In this document: piece by piece, positions 46,621 to 57,533 of the stretch | Layout of the letters: each line of letters opens with the position of its first letter | How positions within the stretch are numbered: the first letter of the stretch is position 1 | Assembly: GCF_965363235.1 (NCBI RefSeq) | Contig: NC_134851.1 | Location: forward strand, 58,399,522-58,463,521 | DNA from: Mytilus galloprovincialis | Lineage: Eukaryota > Mollusca > Bivalvia > Mytilida > Mytilidae | Length of the DNA stretch: 64,000 bases | Reading direction: 5' to 3' | The notes under the pieces: generated by a model | The model's input: the letters and a program-made list of their open reading frames with translations, nothing else | What the model was told of the DNA's origin: nothing | The model's database searches: none | Position numbers and translations under genes: made by a program

Positions 46621-46779
46621 TAAGTATTGAATGATTCTTTTTGTAACTTCATAGGGTTGTAAAAGCGTTGACCGTGAGCCCATTTTTAGTATGAAGCGCT
46701 TCCGCGCTTCATACAAAATGAACTTCTGTCAACGCTTTTACACCCCAATAAAGTTACAAAAAGAAGCATTCAATTCTTA
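46621..46779. mobile_element. Foldback (palindromic MITE-like) element
   Basis: Two 52-bp arms (46621-46672 and 46728-46779) pair at 47 of 52 positions. The centre is a second hairpin, GTATGAAGCGC with loop ttcc (46689-46714). Related but diverged wording occurs near 46065-46140. No coding capacity. Confidence 0.75.
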
Positions 46780-47568
46780 AATGAATTTCAGCGCTAAAAA
46801 ATGATTTCTAATTAGACATCTATCGCAAAGTGTACAAAGCCATGTCATGACAAAACCTCAGATAACTAAAAGAAGAAAAACAACTGTAGGTTTATGTTTG
46901 AAAAACGAACCAGTTAAATAATTGACAACTGTTAGATGTATAACTGGATTCTGAATTGTAATAGGCAAATACACAAACAGTGTGTGACAGATGTAAACAG
47001 GTTTGGAGCACGCATACCTCCTTCTAGTATGATACAATTGAGTAGCAGCACGTCATTAGAACCAGCTTTGAATTACAATTGAAAAAGGCTTGATCTACCA
47101 GTACGTACACAATCAAACGAGCGCAGTTCCTCAATGAACCCTTTATTAACCGTAATTTGAGTGCCACAATTCAACATTTCACTTTTTCTGTTTTACAGTT
47201 AGACATGTTACAGTTTTTGTTCAGGCTAAGGGTGACAAAGACACGAACACAAATCGGGGTTCAGCGCTAAACTAGTGTTCATTTTCAAATTGTACACTCT
47301 ATGTATAAATAATATTGAATGCAGATAGTATGAGTACAACACATGTATTAAAAAAAACAATATTACATCAATATGTTTCCCATAGAAAAAAGGGGAAGTA
47401 TTGATATTACGGTTTCCTTTTTATTAATACATTATCTTGTTGTTAATCCTTATTATTTGTCTAACTATGAAATACAATAGAATATTTAAGGCATGAAGGA
47501 ATTACTAGATGAGTTATTTCTTTATTTCAACAAGGAATAGTAAAAAAGTGGCACTAACTTTTTTTCAG
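46780..47568. other. Non-coding spacer before the small membrane-protein frame
   Basis: AT-rich; ends in a T-run and cag near 47569, a possible 3' splice site. Confidence 0.35.
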
Positions 47569-47630
47569 ATAGTCAGTATTGATTCTTGAACTTCAAAAAC
47601 AGATTTTGGATTTATAAGGCCGAATTTTTC

Positions 47631-47903
47631 ATGTCAATCTTTCTCGGTCTTGGCGTTTGTGCTATTTTGACAATGTGGTTGGTGATCTGCATCTTCAATA
47701 TGAAACGACACCTTTGTTCAAAAAAGCCAATACAAAGGTGTAAATGGTGTAATCGTCTCCAAAACGAACCAGTAAAGTGCCGATCACCTGTAAAAATTCG
47801 ACAAAACTTCCCATTGAAAGTGGCCTTTAACCTGCAACAACAAGAAAACGCAATAGACAAAAACCAATATTGTGAACCATGGGAAGCAACAAGTAGCGTG
47901 TGA
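47631..47903 (+). CDS. Possible small single-pass membrane protein
   Basis: Ninety residues from the first ATG. Residues 2-23 (SIFLGLGVCAILTMWLVICIF) form one clear hydrophobic segment, followed by a basic, Cys-rich stretch (KRHLCSKK...RCKWCNRL...KCR) and a polar tail. The pattern suits a small type III protein with its C-terminus in the cytosol. A 3' splice site (ttttttcag) lies 60 bases upstream, and an in-frame stop at 47580 limits the frame on the 5' side. I do not recognise it; the frame could also be one exon of a larger gene or a chance ORF. Its base composition is less AT-biased than the surroundings, which favours real coding. Confidence 0.4.
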   Translation: MSIFLGLGVCAILTMWLVICIFNMKRHLCSKKPIQRCKWCNRLQNEPVKCRSPVKIRQNFPLKVAFNLQQQENAIDKNQYCEPWEATSSV

Positions 47904-48519
47904 ATTTCAGAAAATGAAATTGACGATGACTAATCATCACTGTAGTGTAAAATGATGAAACATACGGAATAGTAATGTATGAGCAACACAAGGAGAATTA
48001 TCTCATAAAACATGTCTAAAAATGTAACCGTAAATAATATTTTTTCTTCTTTTCCAGTTTTCTGTAATTCTCTTAAATCCACATATTTCACTCAAAATTA
48101 CCCTTTCCTCAAATTATATTAAATGTAGATTTTTAATATGTTGTTAGTACAAGCCTATATTCTAATTTGCACTTCAAAAACCTTGCGTTGCAATAAGTTG
48201 CAGGTTGAGTGATTTTAGAACTAAATTGACTGAGCTATATTACAAGTTTTTATATATGTAAAAAATGTCATTAGAATATGATATAACCAACAGGAACCTC
48301 AAAGATTAGACAAATCAACTATAGGTCAACTATAGGTCAACCTTACCTGATTAAGTTATAACCTCAGTATCTATAACTTTCAGACCGTTGGACATCAACA
48401 CAATCTTAAATGTGTCAATTAATTTGTCATCTCTTATCTACACTAACATTCCCTACACGATACAAATAGAAATATGCAGGGTTAACTTTGAATAAATAAA
48501 CGCATCGAATATACAAGGA
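47904..48519. other. Non-coding spacer
   Basis: Nothing recognisable; a small direct repeat 'aactataggtcaac' near 48318-48340. Confidence 0.35.
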
Positions 48520-48960
48520 TTAACTCTTCTATTTACGCCAGACGCGCGTTTTTTTCTACAAAAGATTCATCAGTAACGCTCGAAAAGTTAAAAAGGCCAA
48601 ATAAAATACGAAGTTGAAGAGCATTAAGGACCAAAATTCCTAAAAGTTTTGCCAAATACAGCTAAGGTATTCTATTCCTGAGGTAGAAAAGCCTAAGTAT
48701 TTCCAATATTCAAAAGTTTTGTTAAGAGTAAATTTATAAATATGACCATATCAATGATAATTCATGTCAGCACAGAAGTGCTGACTACTAGACTGGTGAA
48801 TTAAAACTCCATGAGTGTTAAAATTCATCATATATTAAAATGTGTACGCCAAACGCGAGTTTCGTCAACAAAAGACGCATAAGGGACGCTCGAATCAAAA
48901 AAGTTAAACAGGTAAAACAAAGTACGAAGTTGAAGAGCATTGAGCACCCAAAAGCGATAC
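48520..48960 (-). repeat. R1 repeat, reversed diverged pair
   Basis: Cores near 48535 ('acgccagacgcgcgttt') and 48845 ('acgccaaacgcgagtttcgt'), more decayed than the plus-strand pairs. Confidence 0.75.
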
Positions 48961-49561
48961 TTCCTGACAAGGTATAGTCACACAAACATGTGACAATTTT
49001 ATAATCTCGACCTGTGGGAATATAATAGACTTCATAGTAGTTTTCAATTAACTTCGGATATAAACACTTAACACTATTTTAGTATCGATGCAATTGATAT
49101 TGGATTTCATATATTTTTTTTAAATATCAGGAAGAATGAAGCAAAAGTTAGATTACAAAACTATATTCTAATCGATCCAACTAAAATGTCAATTTATCAA
49201 TAATGTAAAACATACACACATTCAAAAATGACCTAATTATAACTGTTAACAATAATAAAAAAAAAAAACAAAAAAAAAACCCCAAAAAAACTCGCAGTTG
49301 AAAGTGTCCTTTGGATTTTATACGTTCTAAAATAGTTCCAAATGTCTTTATATCATTGTCATAACAACAATCCCGAGTTTTCGTTTTGAAAAAAAAAACT
49401 TTGACCCAAAAGTCTTTAAAAAGAAGTTGAAATATATCGTTAAACATGTAAACACCGCAGCTTCCTTAAAGACGAACAAACATACATTCTTTGAACAAAA
49501 GAAATTAAAAAGTAAAACAGAAAAATTATATGAAATAGGTTTATTGACATTTTTACAGACA

Positions 49562-49566
<5 letters not shown>

Positions 49567-49635
<69 letters not shown>
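49567..49635. repeat. (TA)n microsatellite
   Basis: About 34 uninterrupted TA units. Such runs vary in length and are often misassembled. Confidence 0.95.
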
Positions 49636-49637
<2 letters not shown>

Positions 49638-50299
49638 TATATCAGATGTTTAACAATTCAACATTGCTAATTCTTCAAACATTTTAAAATATCTGACTAT
49701 ATTATGGTCACAGAAAAACTTCCTGGGTCTAAAAACGTAAAATATTGACAAAAAAAATGTTGCAGGGATTTATATTACGTTAATTCGTCAATTTCACAGT
49801 ATGAATTTGGGTCCACATTTGCACTAGGGATGCGACGTTTGACACATATTTTAACACAATTCGACGACAAAGTTACATGTAACCAATGAATGCGCCTGCG
49901 TGATTTCCCGCAGAAATTAGATATTAAAACATTCTTGAAAAGATGCTAGAAAAATTGTTATTCTTTTTTATTTTGTTTAGAATTAATCATCACAATACTT
50001 TAAGCGTCTCGTATTTAAACACAGTAAATAAATTTGATATTTTCTTGACCATGCCTTGATCATGAGGTCATGACCTGACAAGGAAAATGGCAGCTTACAG
50101 GTGCACGCCATGTTTCTCGCTGATGTCCATATTTTGTTTTATATGTATTCAGTTTTAACGTAACTGCATAAGAACAATTGGTTGGTTGTATTGCTATTCT
50201 TTCTTAAATTGATTTTGTTCTATAGTATAAGTTTTCGTTCGGTTCATATCGTTTGCTGTTTGCATGTTTACATTCAACGGTGATTGAATATCAATATGT
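49636..50299. other. Non-coding spacer
   Basis: No feature recognised beyond AT-rich sequence. Confidence 0.35.
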
Positions 50300-50530
50300 G
50301 TTTGTTATACTTGAGGGGGGATAGGACCTTTATCGGCCATTTGGGACTCCGGGATCGGGTGTTTTTAAGCTCAGGATTTCGGGATTTACACTTTCTGGAT
50401 CTGGGAATTATTTTTCGGATTTCGGGACCTCGGGATTTCGTTTTATTAAGCACAGGATTTCGGGATTTCATATTTTTAAGCACAGGATTTCGGGATTTCA
50501 TATTTTTAAGCACAGGATTTCGGGAATAGG
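50300..50530. repeat. 30-bp tandem repeat, open on both strands
   Basis: Three clean units of 30 bp ('gcacaggatttcgggatttc' plus a T-rich tail) at 50450-50525, with diverged units before them. Because 30 is a multiple of three, both strands stay open for more than 80 codons (plus: GFRDFIFLST repeats; minus: SRNPVLKNMK repeats). No evidence of real coding. Confidence 0.8.
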
Positions 50531-51034
50531 ACACCTCCTACCCACCCTCACACTTATGTTAACAGTTTTGTGTTGTTCAAATAGAACGCTTTAGTATACA
50601 TGATGCCTGCTTTTATCATTTATAATTAAACCAATATGTATGTGCAGTCTAATTAATATTTATTTCAAAACATGGTGCATTTTTACTTTATAGGACGGGT
50701 AATCTTAGGCCGAATTGACTATGTATAGCGACTGGTTTACGGTAGAAATTTTACCCTCCAGTATCCGTATCGTATAAGCAGGTCGTGGAACCAGTGTCGA
50801 TGTTATTCAACGAAGTTGTCAGATATGACCGGCGTTTGAACTGTACTTTGATATTTATTTTTGTCAGTGTCTGTGTGGTCTTTATATTTGAACTACTTAC
50901 TTGTCCACAGTTACACTGAATATGCATGTTAGTTTCTGTCTCCCCTCAGGGAGTTTGAAATTTTGCTTAGTTTACATATCATTGCATAACATCTATAATA
51001 CTAATATTACTAGGTCCAATTTGTCAGCTGTCAT
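50531..51034. other. Non-coding spacer
   Basis: Nothing recognisable. Confidence 0.3.
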
Positions 51035-51617
51035 CACGTAAAAACAACGAATCAAAAAATTCAAGTTTATATATAACTAATATAGTACAATGGTGTAGAT
51101 TAAAAATTACACCACTCCTTACCCTTTTGTTTTCCAAGTAATTAATATTGCCAATAATCAAGAAGTTCCGGGTCAAGTCCGATACCGATACCAATAGGAT
51201 ATTCACCTGTTACCTATTACCTTATATGTACGTTCCGCATCTGACAGGCGCACCAGCAAACGGTGTATTCAGGATTTATATGCTTATTCAAGATTGATAT
51301 GCTATATACACGGGTCATAATCACAGGGTTGACACTACTAATTTGTCAAATTGTTACAGGTCTATTGTAGTATTTTAATCAGTAAGACTTTCTAAGATAA
51401 CAATAGGAACACTAAAAATCTGGACTAAAAAATAAGGCGTTTAGGTACAGTTTTTAATTTGTTAGCGTGCATAACATAAAACAGCGAATCGAAGAATTCA
51501 ACTTTATCTATAACTAATATAGGACAATGCTGTTGATTAAAAAGTACTCCATTCCAGGACCTTTTGTTTTCCAAATAATTAATATTACCAATAATTGATA
51601 AGTTCCAGTTCGACGGG
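51035..51617. repeat. Direct duplication of a 150-bp segment
   Basis: 51035-51185 and 51455-51617 share 'tataactaatatag.acaatg', 'cttttgttttccaa.taatt' and 'aagttcc'. Non-coding. Confidence 0.7.
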
Positions 51618-51678
51618 TTCAAACAGAAAGATTTGAAAGCAGAGAAAACTGTATCTTATAATTGGCATGACTTTATTA

Positions 51679-52240
51679 GGTCTAGTATATTTGGTGTATG
51701 GAAGAACTGTAAGATGTACATGTCTAACTGGCAGGTGTGACCTGACCTTGACCTCATTTTCATGGTTCAGTGGTTATAGTTAAGTTTTTGTGTTTTGATC
51801 TGCTTTTCTTATACTATACGTAATATGTCTACTATATTTGGTGCATGGAATGATTGTAAGGTGTACATGTCTAGCTGACAGGTGTCATCTGACGTTGACC
51901 TCATTTGCATGGTTCAGTGGTCAAAGTTAAGTTTTTGAGTTTTGGTCTATTTTTCCAATACTTTTTGCATTTAAAAGGTCAACTATATTTGGTGTATTGA
52001 AATATTTTACTAACTATATGTCTGTTACGCAGGTTTTATTTTACCTTGATATCATTTTCACGGTCCATTGCTAAGTGTTTGTGTTTAAGACTTTTTTTTA
52101 AAATTTATAAGCAATAAGTCAACTATATTTGTTGTATTGAAGAATTGTTAGCTGTATATGTCTGCCTGGCATGATTCATCTGACCTTAACCTCATTTTCC
52201 ATGGTTCATTGATCAATGTTTTGTGTTCATGGTTAATGTT
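51679..52240 (+). repeat. Tandem repeat, four units of 140-151 bp
   Basis: Unit starts at about 51681, 51828, 51979 and 52119, each with 'actatatttggtgtat', 'gtacatgtct', 'cttgacctcattttcatggt'. Units are well diverged from one another. Confidence 0.85.
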
Positions 52241-52939
52241 GAGTTAATGTGACAGTTGTGATAAAGCTTTATATTTAGATCTTTCAACATAATATCAATG
52301 ATTAGTAAAGAAGGCGAGACATTTCAGCGTGTGCACTCTTGTTTATTTGAAAGTTGACTGTTTCTGCTTCTTAAATATGTGTTGTGCTTGACAATAAAAT
52401 GCACATATCTCATATACTGGTCCGAGAACACAGTTATTTTGATTTCGTAGTGTATTTTTTTTTACATTGTTTTAGACAATAAATGGAAATTTAAAAAATC
52501 CCACCTGCGCTTTCTCCATAATAATTTATGCAGTGTGTTGAACTTCTTTTAGGACAAATTATATCAAAACTATAGAAAACTTCATAAGCTCTTACTAAAA
52601 TTATGGACAATTTTATATGAAGGGGGTCTTGAAATCTTTTCAAAGCTTCTGAAATACTAATTTTTGACCTTTTTAAACTGGACCAAATCACTACCTGACT
52701 ACTTTACATTATAATTCCTGAATCATTTTTTTTTACAGTGTAATTTTATCCCTCTTCTTGCTACTTGAGGCATAAAAATAAAAATAAATTTGGAAGGGGT
52801 ATAAAAAAAATTGACAAGTACACACTGTCCACACTTAGGACTGTTTTGGTTGACCACAAACATCAAGGGAGGATAACTGTGTACTCGGACCTAATAGGAT
52901 TGAAATTTTTTTGTCACGAGTTAAGCGATGATTTGTAAC
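52241..52939. other. Non-coding spacer
   Basis: No gene. A minus-strand open frame (52491-52691) is unremarkable. Confidence 0.3.
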
Positions 52940-53235
52940 ATTGTCATAAATATAGAGCTTGGCTAGCCATGAAACCATGTTCAATTCACCATTTTATGAT
53001 ACAATTTCCTGTACCAAGTCAGGAATATAGCTGTTATCAAATAGTTCGTTTCTATGTGTGTTGTATTGGCTTTTTTTTCTTGTTCTTCAGTGTTTCTGAT
53101 GTTTCTTTGTTTTCCTCTTTTACTTAATGTGTTTCACTCGGTTTTAGTTTGCAGCCTTAACTTGTTTCCTCTCATTCGATTTATGAATTTTGAACACCGG
53201 AATACTACTGTTGTCATTATTTATAACAATTACAA
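52940..53235 (+). repeat. Dispersed repeat, retroelement-tail type
   Basis: Shares 'gtaccaagtcaggaatat', 'ttcactcggttttagtttg' and 'tgaacaccggaatactactg' with 43560-43975 and, reversed, with 59455-59715. Confidence 0.65.
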
Positions 53236-54307
53236 GAATAGGAATAATAATTGTGTTAGTAATGGTTTTATTAAATGTATTTATATCTAAATATTTCGGT
53301 TTTTGCCTATATCAAACTGTGTATAACAAATAGTATCTGTGCATAGATTTGATTTACACTAAAATGGAAATGAATGAAATAGGTAAATAACGAATGAAAA
53401 ACAAAATAGAATTAAATACAAACGAAAAGACATAAAGCAATGCCCTATTTATTGGAAGTACAAATACCGAGGCATGTTTAATAGCATTCGAATGCACGCT
53501 GAGCAAAAACGTCATATTCGGGAAAAGGCCACTTTCATTACTTTAAAGACTGGACGGCGTAGACGGTAAACCACAATACAAGACGTGATAAAAGTGACGA
53601 TGTTCATAAAATTTAGACAGTGTAATATCTAATTTTTCCTCCTAATAATTTTGCTGGAGCAGTTTAAAACCAATCACAACGTTTTGTGGATTTTTTTTTA
53701 CACCCCATCATATATGAATTATTACGTATTAAAAGAACAACTTGATGATGACAAACCTATGAATTAGTTATGATATTATTTTTTAGCGATAATTATAACT
53801 AAATTCAGTCATCTGTATAAAGTATGTCTTTATGCTTTAAAGTGTATATAGTTAATAAAATTATACCCTTTGGGTAGTGTTATAAAAATGGAAGAATATA
53901 CAAGAAACTGAACTTTGAAAAAATTTCCAAGAATGCATTAGTTTCTGAATAGGCGAATTAGGAACTTGAAATCGTGACGTTTGTCATATACTTTAGTGTG
54001 ATATCGTCCTTCTGTTTAGATATTTAGGAAAGCTTCAATATGTGATCAAGCAGTACTTTAATGATAAGAAGTATCCTTAATCCATTAACTCTGTCAAGGA
54101 TTAGTAAATAAGAAAATCCCATGAAACTTTCTTTACGGTTACAGATATTCTTTGTATGCTAACTAACACTGCTAAGTTATGAACCATATTGAACCTGCTA
54201 GAAATGTTTCGTATTATTTTCAAATACTAGTATATAAATCAAGGTTTTATTTTCAAATTTCTACAATTTTTTTATTTCAGTACGTGTGCAATCTGTTATT
54301 TGTAATT
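53236..54307. other. Non-coding spacer
   Basis: Nothing recognisable. Confidence 0.3.
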
Positions 54308-55497
54308 AGGTCTTTCCACTTTTCTGTGGAAAGACCTATTCTTTTTCTTCTGATTATTTTTTTTTTCTTCCGCCTAATTTTGTTCTTGCGATAAACATTT
54401 GTTTCGCAATATGTCGCTTAGATATTTTGTATATGATATCGAACAGTTTATGCGCTTTTGAAATTTACCCTGCGTAAACGAATACTTTTCTTTGTAGGAG
54501 TTATCTCCCCAAACACTGTTTTCCTTGTTATCGCATCTCCTTCGCAACCGTTAAAGATTATGACAAATTTATTTTACAAAATTGCTCGTTATATCCTTCG
54601 CATGATTTGTCCTATTTTGACGAAAGCAATATGACCGCTCCATATGAGAGTTATTTCCCCTTATGCATCTGATATAAGTGATATGAATTTCTATCTTATA
54701 AACCATAAGTGATAGAGACCTAGGATCTTTTGATTTGAGGTCCTTGGTCCCAAAAAATGAAAATTAGGTCAAGGTCAAAGGTCAAGGTCATATTCTAATA
54801 TTTGAATTTGGCTTATTTTCACTTATATCCAAAGACTGTATAAGATATCAACAAATTATTTTTACTAAATTGTTAGTTGCGACATGTCGTAAGATGTAAA
54901 TTTAGATTGCAAGCGTACGTTGAATGTAAAAGGGAGTTTTCTCCCCTCTTGTATTTAAAAATACGCGTTTGGTGATATAACTCATTAACTAAATAGAATT
55001 AAGGCCTATGGTCTTTTGATTTGAGATCCTTGGTTTATGACCTTGGAATTGATCTCAAGGTCATAGCTTAATTTGACGTTCTAGATTTTGACCTTTGCTT
55101 TTATTCTATATGTATACATGATAAAGATATACAACTTTTAGAAAAAGGTATCAAACCATTTAACCTTGAAAAAAACAACCGGAAGTGACTTTTTGTTAAC
55201 CGGAAGTAGCTATTTTTTGTACTTTATTAATATAAAAGTATATAGAACCAGATATTTTTGGAATCAGTGTCAAGTAAATATTCAAATATAATCGGAAGTA
55301 ACATTTTTCAAACCGGAAGTAACAAATTATCTCCCTTATTTAAAAAAAAATGTATGGAAACAATATATTTTTGGAATCAGCTTACTAGAAGCTATCATTT
55401 GACGATTGAAATGACATTTTAAACTTAGTTTCACAACTTTTCATATCAAAATACATTGTTTTGATGGAAAGACCTTCAATTGTTCTCTGAACAATTG
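54308..55497. mobile_element. Hairpin-ended repeat element, about 1.2 kb
   Basis: The left end is a perfect hairpin, AGGTCTTTCCAC / loop ttttct / GTGGAAAGACCT (54308-54337). The right end repeats TGGAAAGACCT (55465-55475) and then has a second hairpin, CAATTGTTC / tct / GAACAATTG (55477-55497). The interior has several ACCGGAAGT repeats near 55170-55320 and no open frame. A terminal hairpin recalls Helitron-like ends, but the CTRR terminus is not clear, so the class is open. Confidence 0.6.
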
Positions 55498-55919
55498 GTT
55501 TTTAATTTTAATATATTTTTTCTTTTATCATGTGCGTTTTCAAAAATAATAGATCTAACGTAAAATTCAACGTCATTATAAAAACATTCATAGCAGACGT
55601 GCATTGCGGTTACAAAATAATGCCACACTTTCGCTGGTAATGAATGATGTCATTTATTCAAACAACAATGTTTTTTTCCGATTCGTCCACAATTCTTAAC
55701 AGTTAGTTTCAATAAGGTAATGAAACTAATAAAACATCTTACGATTAAAATACGCAATATTACCTTGGAAGTTTTCCATAGCCACTTGATTATTTTATTG
55801 CGTATTCAGTCAAATTCACATAATGACGCAATTTGTATTTTATATCCTTATTAATCAATAAAATTGAAAGTGAAATTGTAAAACTTCTTAATAATCATTT
55901 AACGGATCAGCACACACTT

Positions 55920-56150
55920 ACAAGGTCATCTTTGAATTTTTCGAAAAACGAAGGATTTTCTTACGCCCAGGAGTAGATTACCTTAGCCGTATTTGGCACA
56001 ACTTTTTGGAATTTTTGGGTCCTCAATGCTCTTCAACTTTGTATTTGTTTGGCTTTTTAACTGTTTTGATCTGAGCGTCACTGGTGAGTCTTATGTAGAC
56101 GAAACGCGCGTCTGGCGTATCAAATTATAATCCTGGTACCTTTGATAACT
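55920..56150 (+). repeat. R1 repeat, single unit
   Basis: Well-preserved core at 56072-56145 with the preceding 'gccgtatttggcacaact' module. Confidence 0.85.
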
Positions 56151-56269
56151 ATCATCACATGATTCACGAGGAAATGTTAATTAAATATTTTGTATACTTA
56201 CGCTAGAATACTTCCTGTTGAATTCAGCTGTCAAATATAGTAAACAAATGATATTTCGTTAAAAGAGGG

Positions 56270-56990
56270 ACGAAAGACACCAAAGGGACAGTCAAACTCG
56301 TAAATCTAAAACAACTGACAACGCCATGGCTAAAAATGAAAAAGACAAACAGAAAAACAATAGTACACATGACACAACATAGAAAACTAAAGAATAAACA
56401 ACACGAACCCCACCAAAAACTAGGGGTGATCTCAGGTGCTCCGGAAGGGTAAGCAGATCCTGCTCCACATGCGGCACCCGTCGTGTTGCTTATGTGATTA
56501 CAAATCCGGTAAATAGTCTAATTCGGTAGGTCAAATTCATGAAAGGGAAGGGGATTGTAGTTACGACGTAAGGAACATATCCGATATCATTTGTGAAACG
56601 GTTATTCCATAACGGTCAACCAACTCGTGATGGCGTCCGTAAAATTTACGAAGGGATGATTTCAACTTTACCATTTGGAACTCTTGGTTTAATAGCTTCC
56701 TTGTGAGCAGTAACCCTCTATCAAGAAAATCATGATAGGAAATGCAAGCACGGGAATATCGTATCAATTGGGAGATATATACCCCGTATGCAGGTGCTGC
56801 TGGAATGTTGCTACTTAGAAATGGAAAGTTCACAATTGGAAAGCTGAAATCATCTCTTTTGTCGTAAAGTTTTGTCTTCAACCGACCCTCATTGTCAATT
56901 TCTAGATGTAAGTCAAGATATGAAGCCGACTTAACTGTATCTGTAGTATCCTTTATCGTTAAATGTCGATTTCATCATGTTCATGCTGAG
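56270..56990 (-). mobile_element. Fossil Penelope-like reverse transcriptase 3' part and tail
   Basis: Minus strand: KTKLYDKRDDFSFPIVNFPF, YGVYISQLIRYSRAC and LRKFYGRHHELVDRYG (56561-56881), the C-terminal part of the reverse transcriptase, followed by the tail (56270-56560) also found at 31018-31210. The palm with its YxDD box is not present. A truncated relic. Confidence 0.7.
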
Positions 56991-57533
56991 TTATTTTTAT
57001 TACACTTTTTAGATCGTGTAGGAATAGAAAACAAGTTGTGTAATTGTGTTATGTGTTAAATTTGTTTGACCAATTCTATGCAATTAAGTAATAGAATATT
57101 AACTAATCAGAAAATAACGAAGCATGAGTGTAAAAATCCACAAAATGTTTACAAGTTGTGTTGTCACACTGAGTAGTTAGTCAGATATAAAAAAAAACAC
57201 AATTGAAGCAGATATGGGGTATACCTTACTAGAACGTCAACACAACTACACTAAAAAAAGATAACAATACAAATACAGGCTAGAGGTCAATAGTTGCCAA
57301 CTGTCAACTATCAAATCAAGCTCTGAATTCTCTTATGATAACTATTTCTATAGAGTTTATTTTGGTAACAAACTAACCAGAATCTGGTAAAATACTGATC
57401 TGACTACGGACTTTCTGTTCTGTATTTCCTTCGTAGTTCAGTAATTCTGTGAGTTGACTTTTTGCACCAAATAATAATCAATATGTAAACGAGTTTGTTG
57501 AAAATTTTACTTCACCTTTTCTTTAAATTTCAG
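56991..57533. other. Non-coding spacer
   Basis: Nothing recognisable. Confidence 0.3.
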
